NCBI GenBank assembly: GCA_030867875.1
Contig: JAOWCC010000311.1
Coordinates: forward strand, 248,001 to 312,000
DNA length: 64,000 nucleotides
Direction: 5' to 3'
Origin: Actinernus sp. WN-2022
Taxonomy: Eukaryota; Cnidaria; Anthozoa; Actiniaria; Actinernidae
Shown: piece after piece, positions 10,367-21,157 of the stretch
Position numbering within the stretch: the first letter of the stretch is position 1
Layout of the letters: each line of letters starts with the position of its first letter
Program-made: the position numbers and the translations under genes
Notes under the pieces: generated by a model
Told to the model about the DNA's origin: nothing
The model's input: only the letters and a program-made list of their open reading frames with translations
The model's database searches: none

Positions 10367-10738
10367 ATTGTTGAAGGAAGTGCCGGATAAATTTTATTTA
10401 TTTCTCGTAAAACAAATGTTATGCAAAACCACTCAAACACATTTATCAATTTGCTTTAATCCTTCCTGCTCTCCTATTCACAAATTAATACCAAGTTTTG
10501 ATTATGTTTCAACAAAAAAAAAACAGGAATCAAAAGCTTTTATTCATTAGAACAATTGTTTCACACCCAAGTCCTTTTGCAACCAACAAAATCACAACTA
10601 CTAAATCTCTGCTACGTTACAATTAATGTTACTAGATTGGAATTACCAGTCGTAACCTAATTATCTTGATACAGCACGTCTAAGCGTCGTCATAACAAGA
10701 AACGTGACGCCTATCGTCTTCAAAAGTACAAAGCTAAT

Positions 10739-10858
10739 ATGCAGCCTCGCGAGGAAGAGTTGTGCAAAATCTGTTGTACATTTAAGGAGGAAACGTCAAA
10801 ACCAGCTCGATGCTGCAGAGTTTCTATGCACGAGTCACGCCCGGTGAAATGTATTTAA
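10739..10858 (+). pseudogene. RING-like gene truncated by a rearrangement
   Basis: Start of the unit's RING-like ORF, with the first Cys-x2-Cys kept. The later HESC reads HESR, and after CRVSMHESRPVK the frame runs into inverted-repeat DNA and stops. It marks the right end of the first YR1 array. Confidence 0.85.
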
Positions 10859-11126
10859 CAGAAATTTGGAATCAACGCAATTCGCTGTTTGGTGATCTGT
10901 AGAAGAAATGATAGAACACTTAAATACAAGATAAAGCAACTTCATTTATCTCTTAATGAATCGAATATCAATTAAGAAAACACTTAAATAGTTACCGTTG
11001 TTGAAATGGAAGCTCGATGTTTTTCTTTAACGGACGATTTCTAATGATTTCTCTTTAAGAATTCTCGCACACGCGTTCAGATAACTGTAATAGTATACTA
11101 ACATGAATGACAAGCTTGACGAGGTG
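10859..11126 (-). repeat. Inverted copy of the segment downstream of YR2
   Basis: Reverse complement of about 44851-45117 and 51030-51296. This is the only clearly inverted member of that family and abuts the broken RING gene. Confidence 0.85.
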
Positions 11127-12130
11127 TTATTCATGTCAGAATAATTACGGCACGTGGGGGGTGTAAACTCGAGAACTAGAACTATTGGCGGGGAATATAG
11201 GATTGTACTTTTGAAAAATCGTAACTTTGGGAAAAATCAACCGTTATTGTTTCTGCTTTTAGCTCCCAACTCGCAGATAACAGGGCAGTGGGAACAGCTA
11301 TTGAGATCGTTTAATAATTAAGGACAAATAATGTCAAGGTTAAGTGGTATCGAACCATTCATAACTTGACACAATTTCACGCATGTTTACGAAAAGTTTA
11401 AGTAGGGTTAGATTAGAAATTGAAGTATTTATTTCACAGCTACGTTATCTATGAATGATATGGTGCAAACTGAACGGGAAAAAATTGAACAATGTTTGAG
11501 TTTGAGTTATGATGTTTTTTGAGATACGCGTAATGCATGAGGGCCTGGGTACGAAATAGCCTGGCTTACGTATTCCATAGTGTGAAGGGTATGTTATCTC
11601 AATTATTTTTCGAGTTTAATAGCTTGTTGACATTCTACTTTATCGGAGAGTAAGTCGCTGAAAACAGAAATAATATCGGTTAAATATTCGCAGAGCTACG
11701 AATTTTCTAAACGACAAACTTATTTTTCCCGGCCAGATTTCTACTTTCGGATTAACGCCCGACAAACGGTGAGTAACATATTTGTTATTTTCTAAACTTA
11801 TGCCATTACTGTTAGATCTAACCGATTTTGATGGGGTTAAAAGTAGTTTTACGGTTAGTTACATGTCTAAGCTAACCCTTGGGCGTCTTTTCTAGACTCG
11901 ATTAGGCTTTAGGGTACGATTTTGGGATGTATTAATTATTCATATATTTCTTAATGAATTGTTGTTCGTTTTAATTATCCTTATTATCAACGTACCCATA
12001 TCGCCTTAACGATTTAGCTATAGTATTAGAGGCGTACCTACACTGGAAGGTACGTTAACAAGGAACACATAGCTATATAGTAATAACGATAACCTTGACG
12101 TGGTTTTTCTGAAATTAAATATGCCTAACT
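11127..12130. other. No gene recognised
   Basis: AT-rich, without a convincing ORF. A good donor, AACG/GTGAGT, at about 11769 could end a noncoding first exon, and an acceptor-like ATTATAG lies at 12134-12140. Confidence 0.4.
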
Positions 12131-12140
12131 GCTATTATAG

Positions 12141-13480
12141 GTGGCAAAACCACAACTACAACCACAACTTTATGACTCATGCTTACTAAGATATTACTTC
12201 AGCTACTTGTTCCTTGTGTTGTTAGCTTTCTTACGACGTATAGATGTCGCAGTTTCGTTAAGGGGTTGTGGAGATATGACCAAAGTTAAGAAATACACAT
12301 GTTCCCGCCATTTTGTGTCACGTGACATACAAGAACCTAAAAAATTCGTAGAACACGGTGTATTCGTCCTTTTCGAATGAAACTTGGTGGCAATGTTTAT
12401 CTTTGATAGCTAAATAACGTATCAGTAGGTCATGTGATATAAAGAAACGGTTGCCTAGCAACTGTCAATCAAGTTTAAATAAAATTTGTGCCTATTTCCT
12501 AGACCGTATACTGCGATTTTGTACACATATACGAAAGCACCATCCTTCTAAAGTTTTATGGTGCTAGAATTATCGATATCGGTTGAAAAGTAAAGGGGAA
12601 ATGTTTTTTTAAGCAACCGGTAAGAGTAACGGGAAATGTTATTGTTTTAAATTGTTATTTCACCTTTATTTTTTTCTAAGCAAGATAAATAGACTTCGGC
12701 GACTAGCAATTGACAATCAATCCATATCGTGCCATGTCAACAAATGCTAATCTGTTGAAATATTACTATTTAATTTTAATCCCAATGCATCAAGCCTAGA
12801 CACATTGTTTGTTTACATGACACGATGGGATTTGCATGCAAACACAGTTAGTCGATTAGCTCTATACGTCGTTGATTACGAAAGCTATATTGGCAGGGTA
12901 ACCCCTTGTATATTTTTCTAAGCAAGATAAATAGACTTGGGCGACTAGCAATTGACAATCAATCCATATCGTGCCATGTCAACAAATGCTAATCTGTTGA
13001 AATATTACTATTTAATTTTAATCCCAATGCAGTCAAGCCTAGACACATTGTTTGTTTACATGACACGATGGGATATGAATGCAAACACAGTTAGTCGATT
13101 AGCTCTATACGTCGTTGATTACGAAAGCTATATTGGCAGGGTAACCCCTTGTATATTTTTCTAAGCAAGATAAATAGACTTGGGCGACTAGCAATTGACA
13201 ATCAATCCATATCGTGCCATGTCAACAAATGCTAATCTGTTGAAATATCACTATTTAATTTTAATCCTAATGCAGTCAAGCTTACTAAGATATTACTTCA
13301 GCAACTTGTTCCTTGTGTTGTTAGCTTTCTTACGACGTATAGATGTCGCAGTTTCGTTAAGGGGTTGTGGAGATATGACCAAAATTAAGAAATGCACATG
13401 TTCCCGCCATTTTGTGTCACGTGACATACAAGAACCTAAAAAATTCGTAGAACGCGTTGTATTCGTCCTTTTCGAATGAA
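12141..13480 (+). repeat. Duplicated leader block and 243-bp tandem cassettes
   Basis: A roughly 500-bp segment at 12180-12680 reappears at 13282-13780. Between them a 242/243-bp unit repeats from 12676, 12918 and 13161. Each cassette holds GATAAATAGACTT and a start codon reading MSTNANLLKY, also found at 13832 and 21158. The ORFs here (12141-12380, 13195-13479 and others) share that start and then diverge, so I regard them as leader copies rather than separate genes. Confidence 0.7.
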
Positions 13481-13756
13481 ACTTGGTGGCAATGTTTATC
13501 TTTGATAGCTAAATAACGTATCAGTAGGTCATGTGATATAAACAAACGGTTGCCTAGCAACTGTCAATCAAGTTTAAATACAATTTTTGCCTATTTCCTA
13601 GACCGTATACTGCGATTTTGTACACATATACGAAAGCACCATCCTTCTAAAGTATTATGGTGCAAGAATTATCGAAATCGGTTGAAAAGTAAATGGGAAA
13701 TGTTTTTTTAAGCAACCGGTAAGAGTAACGGGAAATGTTATTGTTTTAAATTGTTA

Positions 13757-13831
13757 TTTCACATTTATTTTTTTCTAAGCAATATAAATAGACTTGGGCG
13801 ACTACCCATGTGACACCATCCATATCGTGCC
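13757..13831 (+). promoter_or_regulatory. TATA promoter cassette of the first micro-exon gene
   Basis: TTTTTTTCTAAG followed by ATATAAATAGACTTGGGCGA lies directly before the ATG at 13832. The same cassette precedes the micro-exon gene at 21158 and, diverged, the gene at 54451. Confidence 0.55.
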
Positions 13832-14561
13832 ATGTCAACAAATGCTAATCTGTTGAAATATTACTATTTAATTATAATCGTAATGCAGTCAAGCCTAGAG
13901 ATTATTATTATTGCAATTATTGTTATATTATTGATATATGTTTTTTTTATGCTTGTGCCTAGTTCCATTATGTCAAAGAGAATTGTACAAGAGACGGAGA
14001 AGGTAGTTGTTGATATGATACCAATAGCAGAAATACTGTATTTAGTTTTATACCGTTATTAAATAATGAAGATTGGCGTTTATCTTTTTACAGATTGAGG
14101 TGAAGAGGATAAAGAGGGAGGAGATGGAGGTGAATAGGGTAGTGGTTTGTGTGTTTGATATTCTATTTTCATTACGTGTTCGCTGCTGTTTTTCACTTTT
14201 ATTCTTAGTGTTTTACAAAATATTGTGTCTACTGTTGACATAATCATATTATATTTTTTACTATACACAGGAGGAGAATGAAGTAGAGCGAGAGGTATGT
14301 ATTGTGTGTTATAATTGATTTAACCTTCCGTTGTCGTTGAGGTTTAATCTGTAGTGGTTAGTAATTTACTTAGAATTGGTGTGTACTGGTATGAAATAAT
14401 CATGCTATATTTTTAACTATACACAGTTATCGTGTGTTATAAATAAAACAAATTTGTTAATTCAATGTAAACTTGTGACATGGTATCGCTCAATATGTTT
14501 TTGACATTATTATGTGTATTTTAAGGAATTTCAGTTGCATCTGAGCGATTCAGAGAATGAG
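13832..14561 (+). CDS. Membrane-anchored micro-exon gene A (four exons visible)
   Basis: Exon 1 (13832-14002, 57 codons) encodes a short N-terminus and one strong hydrophobic segment of about 20 residues (EIIIIAIIVILLIYVFFML), then a basic stretch. It ends at AAG/GTAGTT. Small exons follow at 14094-14129 (36 nt, IEVKRIKREEME), 14271-14294 (24 nt, EENEVERE) and 14526-14561 (36 nt, EFQLHLSDSENE). Every exon is a multiple of 3 and splits between codons, so exons can be skipped without frame loss. The predicted product is a single-pass membrane protein with a charged tail. No terminal exon is clear after 14561. Function unknown. Confidence 0.55.
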
Positions 14562-15379
14562 GTAGATGCTGTGTATTATGATTGATTTAACCTTCCGTTG
14601 TCGTTGAGGTTTAATATACAATGTATAGTGGTTATTAGTTTACGAAGAATGTGTGTGTACTGCTATGAAACAATCATGCTATATTTTTAACTATACACAG
14701 TTATCGTGTTATAAATAAAACATTTGTTAATGCAACGTAAACTTGTGACATGGTATCGCTCTATATACATGAAGTGTTATTCAATTCTTAATAAAGTTCA
14801 TATACGCCATGATATCCAAAGTTCTTTCTTTAAAAAAGAAAGTTATACACCAATAGATTCAGTGTTATTCATTTCTGAATAAACTTTATATACGCCATGA
14901 TATGAAAACTTATTTAAAAAACAAAATGTTATACTCGTGACATGCACTTACATTAATTTCTCAACACATTGTATATACGCCACACTTTTACATGTGGCAG
15001 TCGTTTTTATGTTATACACCTATGTCTCATGACGTATTTAGCAATAGTAGTAGCTTCGGTGTACTTAAAAAGAATTCATGAAAAAGCCCTGTTACACAAG
15101 TCTTTATAATCTAACTTTATATTGTATTCCCATTCATTTTTGCTTTCACTACTTCATGCCTTGAGGTTCAAGAGACATTATAAAATAGGGGCCAGTGGGA
15201 GGGGGGACTGCAGAAGAAGGTATTGAAGAATAGATAAATATATGAAATCAATGGAACACTATGCCTGGGAAGAAAAAAGAAAACGATCATCTGAACGAGC
15301 TTGACACTACCGTTCTTAGCCGCCTCAAAACAAATTTTTCGCTAAAACGTTAAAAACAGGATCGAATTCGACCACTCAC
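14562..15379. other. Duplicated intron-like DNA, no gene recognised
   Basis: The 14330-14500 block, with CTATACACAG acceptor-like ends, recurs at about 14580-14760 without an exon behind it, as if the exon was deleted. The rest is AT-rich and featureless. Confidence 0.4.
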
Positions 15380-15505
15380 AGCGCTCGCTCTGTTTAGCGA
15401 ACCAATCCCAGGCCGAGAAAGTGCACCAATCAGAGCCAGGGCTTTGTACCATAAATACTGCCCTCTGTAGGAACTTTGTCGCCTTCAAATCAAATACTCA
15501 GCCGG
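15380..15505 (+). promoter_or_regulatory. CCAAT/TATA promoter and noncoding first exon of micro-exon gene B
   Basis: Two CCAAT boxes (AACCAATCCC and CACCAATCAG) stand before CATAAATA. A short noncoding exon then ends at the strong donor CCGG/GTAAGT at 15506. The matching acceptor ATCCACAG is at 15597, just before the exon with the ATG. Confidence 0.65.
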
Positions 15506-15597
15506 GTAAGTGAACACGAAATTCTCTCTTGAAATTCAAAACGCTTTTGTACTAATCTTTTATTCTTTGGTTTCCTTTTTATTTCTACAATCCACAG

Positions 15598-16859
15598 AAG
15601 CGCCCCAATAACATCTACCACACCAACAATGGCTGGCCGCGGTCCCCACAGAGCGAGAGAGGTGCTGATCCCGCTGAAGTTTTTTGTATCTTTGACTACA
15701 ACCTCTATTTTTTTCTTTTGTTTTTTCTAGAATATCCTGTAAACCGATGGAAGCTAACCCCTATCAACGGAGACCTATACCGTGAGGAGCGAGGATGAGG
15801 TATATAGGTGTTTTCTATTTTGTTTTAATGAAATGTGGTACAAAATGTTTTGACTTGTTGTTACAATTTTATACGTACTGTTTTATTGAAGATAAGCCAA
15901 TATTTATTCATGTTATAGTGGTCTGTGGAGCTGCTGCACAGCGAGAGAGACGATGATATAATTTATTGAGCATTTATAAGCAATGTGACTATTATTTAAG
16001 AAATCTGTATTGAGTCGTAGACTTTTATGAAATATCAACGCTCGATTGTTACCTTTCAGTAGGCCTATTGCGTGAGTAGCGAGGATGAGGTAAATAGTTT
16101 TTATTTTTTTTATTTTAATGAAATGTGGTACAAAATGTTTTGACTTCTTGTTACAATTTTATACGTACTGTTTTATTGAAGATAAGCCTATATGAATTCA
16201 TGTTATAGGAGTCTGTGGTGCTGTTCCCAACCGCTTTGGCTTTGGATAGCGTTTATGAGGTAATTTATTAAGCATTTATAAGCAATGTGACTATTATTTC
16301 ATAAATCTGTATTGAGGCGTATACTTTTATGAAATATTAACGCTAGATTGTTACCTTTCAGGGGGAGCTTCACTTAGGGGATACGGACGAGGAGGTATTT
16401 ATTTTATTTTATTTTAATTAAGTGTAGTACAAAATGCTTTGACTTGTTGTTACGGTTGTATACGTAGTGTTTTATTGAACATATGCCAATATATAATAAT
16501 GTTGTTGTCAAAATAGATTGGTAGTGAGGACGACAATAATTCTGCCCAAGAATACTGCCCTACGCTAGGGTTAAGCGCCGAGGCCACGGCAGCTCGCCCA
16601 GTATTTCACACGTCCGAATTTATAGAGGTTGGACCTTTAAGTGACGACGATGATGTGGTTAATTCACGGAGCGTTTTTACGTAATGTGATTTTTATTTCG
16701 CAAATTCTGTCGGGGATACCATAGAATGGTTTTATTTATAAGCTTAAAATTTATTGTTTTACTAAACCCATGACATTCTGTTTGCATTTGCAGGAAGTCG
16801 TTATCGCTTGGATCACACACGCCGATGGAAGGGTGGAGCTGCCGTCCCCGCCGTCCTAG
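15598..16859 (+). CDS. Micro-exon gene B encoding an acidic protein
   Basis: Reconstructed exons: 15598-15661 (ATG at 15629, MAGRGPHRARE), 15773-15799 (27 nt, TYTVRSEDE), 16063-16089 (27 nt, AYCVSSEDE), 16209-16259 (51 nt), 16362-16394 (33 nt, GELHLGDTDEE), 16517-16657 (141 nt, ending SDDDDV) and 16794-16859 (21 codons, then TAG). All junctions fall between codons. An extra exon at 15919-15957 has lost its donor (GAT/AT in place of GAG/GT). Exons 3 and 4 are duplicates of each other, as are 15919 and 16209. The product is about 125 residues, acidic, without signal peptide or known domain. Splicing is inferred; the 15773 acceptor is weak. Confidence 0.6.
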
Positions 16860-16875
16860 TCGTCATCGTCGGATG

Positions 16876-16889
16876 AATAAAAAAATAAA
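16876..16889 (+). terminator. Tandem AATAAA polyadenylation signals
   Basis: Two AATAAA signals (16876-16881 and 16884-16889), 17 bp after the stop of micro-exon gene B. Confidence 0.7.
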
Positions 16890-16947
16890 AATGTACACAG
16901 TCAAACAGCAGTCAAACCTGTGTGTTATTCATAGTTGAGCTGGGCAT

Positions 16948-17416
16948 TTGGATGAGAACATGGCAACCTTTTCTACTTCTATAGTATATTGTCCAAATGT
17001 CGAAGCTCCTCTCAGGCGTGGATTACATTTACCTAGAAGTAATAATGCCTTGTGTCGTGCAGCTCATATTAACCAAGCTAAAGCTAAGTGTCTTAAGGAA
17101 CGTGTGCCTGTTAGTGTTTTTGCACCAGAGTACTATAATAATCTTTGTTGGCGTAAATTAATTTTAGAGAGTTTGAAACCTGCATGTATTTCTTTTTATA
17201 TTAATTCCGAAATTATATATATAGCTACATTAAAAAATATGACAGGTATTAAGTTTGAGTGCTGGTTAGATGGTAATGGAGAATGGGATCTAACTGCTGC
17301 TGGCTGTTGGAAACTGAAAGTTGTTCTCGATATTGGTTGCCGACAGACGCTACCTACATCCACGCAACTGATGAGTACACCATTTATCGTCAGCGCCTCT
17401 CCCATTTAAGTATAGG
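16948..17416 (+). CDS. Unrecognised protein exon, copy 1
   Basis: Opens MDENMATFSTSIVYCP and contains a conserved core, SLKPACISFY to DLTAAGCWKLKV, shared with a copy at 31800-32085. Comparison shows a 4-base deletion near 17346 here. After it, the uncorrected frame ends at 17409 in a different tail, whereas the other frame reads ATYIHATDEYTIYRQRLSHL and runs to ATAG/GTATGT at 17416, the donor also used by the second copy. So this is an internal exon with a frameshift. Function unknown. Confidence 0.45.
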
Positions 17417-17764
17417 TATGTATATACTTTTTCTGTTTAACCTAATCTACATGTCCTAGTTTATGTAGTAGTATTTAAGTTGTTGATTAAGTTTTATGCA
17501 AGATATGATTTTTGTGTGATGCTAAGGGAAGGGATGTGTTGCATTACCTGTTTACATCGTAGAGCCTTGTTGTTTCAGAAGTATTCCTCAACTTCCTATT
17601 TGTGTTTCACGATTCCCATTTGGTTTTTGTGTAGACTATGTCTTAGTAATATTATAAAGTTTTACAAAGCACATAGCATTTGTAGAATTGGAGAATCTCT
17701 TCGATGTAGCGCTTTTTACAGAGCGGCTTAGAACGCGTAAACATGGGTGGTGTCAGATGTCATT

Positions 17765-17782
17765 CCCCCCCCCCCCCCCCCC
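17765..17782. repeat. Run of 18 C
   Basis: Homopolymer tract in a presumed intron; shortened to about 7 C in the duplicate near 32430. Confidence 0.95.
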
Positions 17783-17799
17783 ACTTCTTTAGATATGTT

Positions 17800-18480
17800 G
17801 TTCGTTATTTTCTCTTTGGTAAAGGCAGCAGTCATTTTGTTTTAAATTTTAAAGTATAACTATGTTCGATGGCGCTACATGACGAGCGATTGAACATTAT
17901 GAGCTTCGTAATCTTTGCGTCAGCGAATTTCTGCGATCACGCTGGTACGTTTATTGACAAAGTGCGGCCTTCATTGTAACAGGAACTCTCTTACCGGTTC
18001 TTTGTGTTAGTTCTTACATTGTTCCTAAGTTAACCTTTTTAGAGCACATTTTAACGGATTGTGTGCTCTTGATTCTTCTTTGACAAGTTTATAATATACA
18101 TGATGCAAATACATTCAGGGAGAGAAACTGAGTTTGGTGGTGAGATTTTTATTTGCTACCGATCAATGTAGTCTGACACAGATAGCGCGCTCAAGACTGG
18201 GTGTGTTGTCTGTGTTATAGGCGTTTATGGGTTGTTCTTTATGTTCACTATCGTAGTGACTTAAATTCGACGCTATTGTGGCTGGGACTACATTGATGGT
18301 GACGTTGTTTGATGGTCACGATAATTAGAGAAACTATCGACTCCCATGTTTGCAATACAGGCTATTATGAGTGGCGAGTGGATCGAGGAGTTATTCAAAG
18401 CCCAGGGCTGCATACTGAGCCTTGTTGCGCTCATATAGCGGTAAAACGATTTGCTTTCTTATCAGGGTGTATGAAAGTTT
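17800..18480. other. Intron-like stretch with no clear gene
   Basis: 17105-17935 as a whole is duplicated at 31800-32577. From 17935 to 18480 I see only short ORFs without support. Confidence 0.4.
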
Positions 18481-18659
18481 TCCTATCAAATACACATAGG
18501 TCAATACCAATACCAGTTTGTGGTCAAATGTGTTCTATAATGTATGTGAACTTAACATCATTTCACATTTTAACCTTTCTATGTTTTTTGTAGAGCGAAT
18601 TAGCGTAGTAACGATTTACCTTCAACACCTCACTGATTACCATTGTCAATTACCATAGC

Positions 18660-19387
18660 ATGTCGACCTACGAACCCCAAACTGATGACAACGTCTATGA
18701 CGTAATAGACTACGTGGTGGCGGAGGTTAGGGTGGCGGAGGAGCTGGGGCTCAACTCACTTTGCGAGTTGCTCCGGCGCCATTTGCGCCTACTCATGTGG
18801 TAGGTTTGTAATTAATATTTATATTACCCTAGGGTTAAAGATGTAAGAAAAGCGTTTGACACTGAGACCACACTGTTGTAGTATAATAACGAGTACCATA
18901 TATTTACATTGAGTTGCTGCAGTATTTACGGGTTATCATTAAGTAAGTATAATGTTTAATTCGTAGTAAACACCAAATATGGCATCCAAACAACACTTCT
19001 GTTCACTTCTTGCATATCTATGACTACATATCTTTTCATCGTTTATCCATAAAAAAAATGGGGTTTGTTCTTTACATATAGGCATACATGTATGGAGTCT
19101 GTGCACCGTGGCTATCGAAATGGCGAAAAATCTCCACCAACGTGCAGTGAAGACAAATGTCATTCTAGCATTGGTTTCCTGCCAGGTTTAACCAGCTAAG
19201 TAGGCCTGATGAGGCTTCTAGATGTTTACAAAATTTATTATACAATGGGGCCTTGATAAAGGAACCTGACGATCGGCTATCAGTTCAAGAACTCCTACAC
19301 CACCAGTTTATACAGTGGGTGGGGACTGTAAAGAACTTGGTACCAGTCATACAACAGGCAGAGATAGCTGTAAGGCAATGTCAATGA
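18660..19387 (+). CDS. Two-exon 113-residue helical protein, copy 1
   Basis: Exon 18660-18799 starts MSTYEPQTDDNVYDVIDY and ends ATG-TG/GTAGGT. Exon 19186-19387 after TTTCCTGCCAG completes the split Trp codon and runs in frame to TGA. Without splicing the first exon would stop immediately (TGG TAG). The second exon (SRPDEASRCLQNLL ... KEPDDRLSVQELLHHQF) faintly resembles the last helix region of protein kinases, but the protein is too short to be one. The same two exons and splice phase occur at 57578-58305. The 5' region holds spliced noncoding exons, best seen in the third copy. Confidence 0.6.
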
Positions 19388-19544
19388 AAAGGGACAATAC
19401 AAATATGACACGGAGCAGCAAACAGCGCCCAATGGCAAACTCGTGGATGTGAAGTATAATTTAGTGTGTTCTCAAAAGTAAACAAGTGAACATTCTCAGT
19501 TTAACTTATTTTTGCTGTGTAGACTATAAAACCACGTGACCGAT

Positions 19545-19973
19545 GACGTCATAATTACAACAACAATTTATGGGGACCCAATACTGCTTCTTTGACGGGT
19601 ATAGAAGGCCAGCTAAATGATATCCACAATAGCCTGATAGCACTGGAAACAAACCTAGGCCTTGGTATAAATTACTTCCCAAGCCTGTCAAGCCAGCTGT
19701 TTGGGTCACCCGACAATCAATCTGCTGCACATTACACACACACACAGCCAACATAAGTCCTGGTAACATTTCTACATCTACTTCCAGTTCAGATGCCTTA
19801 ATATCCACGCCATCACCTGCCAAGTGCACGGCATCTGCTTCTATTTCACCACTGGTGTTTAATCTACCACAAGAGCAGGCTTACAAAGTTCGAAGGGCTA
19901 AGGAAATGACAGAGTCAATATGTGAGGAATTGTATGGATGCGCGTTTTACCAAGGACGAAATAATAATACATA
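19545..19973 (+). pseudogene. Coding remnant following the 113-residue gene
   Basis: One frame reads SLTGIEGQLNDIHNSLIALE and onward to a CA microsatellite near 19738. A minus-one frame then continues with a Ser/Thr-rich stretch and QEQAYKVRRAKEMTES to a stop at 19971-19973. The switch at the dinucleotide run suggests slippage. A second copy at about 58490-58700 has lost a few codons around SLSS. No family recognised. Confidence 0.4.
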
Positions 19974-20235
19974 ATAATGTCTGATTTATATAGCGCTTTT
20001 TCATGAAACTGCCCTAAGCGCTTTACAATACATTTTCCAATAACAGTGATAATAGTTAAAAATTGATAAAATAGAAAGATATGAATATACAAATACAAAT
20101 TGATAATTATGCAATGTAAAAATGTACGCTAATATAAAGAGATTTTAACTTAGACTTAAAAGCAGTAACGTTGGAGCAAGTTCTAATTTCCAGTGGAAGA
20201 TTATTCCATAGCTTAGGAGCGTGAACTCATGTCCT
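19962..20235 (-). mobile_element. 3' end of a LINE, minus strand
   Basis: Minus-strand translation of 20130-20220 gives APKLWNNLPLEIRTC and then a FKSKLKSLY-type ending, the usual C-terminus of CR1/Jockey-like reverse transcriptases. A 3' UTR with TTTATATAGCGC and an ATT-rich end follows. A copy lacking its 3' end starts at 56971. Confidence 0.65.
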
Positions 20236-20259
20236 AGATGTAATCATATGTCGTTCTGT

Positions 20260-20803
20260 TTTCAATCTTTAGTTGTTATTGACTGGATTTGCTATCGCAA
20301 TTTCAACATCAATCTTCAATCCATCCAGTTGTTATATTTTCAAGGTATGTCACTTCAAGCTGTTTTGTAAAACGTATTTGGTATTTGTAAGCGTTGTTTT
20401 ATAGTATTACATCTAACCATGCTGTTTTATGTTTAGGGCGAACGAGTGATTTTGTATTGACGATCATCATCCATATTTCTGCCATATTCGAGAAAGGGGA
20501 AGAAGTAAGGCACTTCAAGTTTGTGTTCTATAATATATGTGAACTTAACATCATTTCACATTTTAACCTTTCTATGTTTTTTGTAGAGCGAATTAGCGAT
20601 TTACCTTCAACAACCTCACTGATTACCATTGTCAATTACCAGAGCATGTCGACCTACGAACTCCAAATTGATGACAACGTCTATGACGTAATAGACTACG
20701 TGGTGGCGGAGGTTAGGGTGGCGGAGGAGCTGGGACTCAACTCACTTTGCGAGTTGCTCCGGCGCCATTTGCGCCTACTCATGTGGTAGGTTTGTAATTA
20801 ATA
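20260..20803 (+). CDS. 113-residue gene, copy 3: 5' exons plus first coding exon only
   Basis: Noncoding exons appear to end at TTTTCAAG/GTATGTC (about 20345) and GAAGAA/GTAAGG (about 20505). The coding exon opens at 20646 with MSTYELQIDDNVYDV and has the same donor at 20786. The downstream acceptor exon is missing because the sequence switches at about 21075 to the promoter cassette of the next gene. Read unspliced it stops after LLMW. Probably a broken copy that now supplies leader exons. Confidence 0.5.
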
Positions 20804-21081
20804 TTTATATTTCACTAGGGTTAAAGATGTAAGAAAAGTGTTTGACACTGAGACCACACTGTTGTAGTATAATAATGAGTACCATATATTTACATTGAGT
20901 TGCTGCAGTATTTACGGGTTATCATTAAGTAAGTATAATGTTTAATTCGTAGTAATACCAAATATGGCATCCAAATAACACTTCTGTTCACTTCTTGCAT
21001 ATCTATGACTACATATCTTTTCATCGTTTATCCAGAAAAAAATGGGGTTTGTTCTTTACATATAGGCATACATGTATTGTT

Positions 21082-21157
21082 ATTTCACCTTTATTTTTTT
21101 TAAGCAAGATAAATAGACTTGGGCGACTAGCGCATGTCACACCATCCATATCGTGCC
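21082..21157 (+). promoter_or_regulatory. TATA promoter cassette of micro-exon gene C
   Basis: Repeats the 13757-13831 cassette (TTTTTTTAAGCAAGATAAAT, then GACTTGGGCGACTAG) directly before the ATG at 21158. Confidence 0.5.

Larger units (their letters stand above)
1..10858 (+). repeat. Head-to-tail array of a 3.26-kb recombinase/RING unit
   Basis: The sequence at position 1 reappears at 3258, and the start codons at 2437 and 5695 lie 3258 bp apart. Copy 1 is cut by the window edge, copy 2 is complete, and copy 3 is split by a LINE at about 7201-10366 and broken off at 10858. Each unit carries in order a promoter, YR1, a 0.4-kb spacer, a RING-like ORF and a micro-ORF. Copies 2 and 3 differ by only a few bases in YR1 (Lys versus Asn at residue 93), so amplification looks recent. 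Seen directly; the mechanism is inference. Confidence 0.95.

Noticed and set aside
18939..19163. Minus-strand ORF of 74 codons, also at 57857-58081
   Set aside because: Lies in the intron of the 113-residue gene; conserved only because the whole module is duplicated.
19206..19300. Protein kinase fragment (DPxxR-like KEPDDRLSVQELLHHQF)
   Set aside because: No other kinase motif nearby, and the exon forms a complete 113-residue gene with a different first exon.
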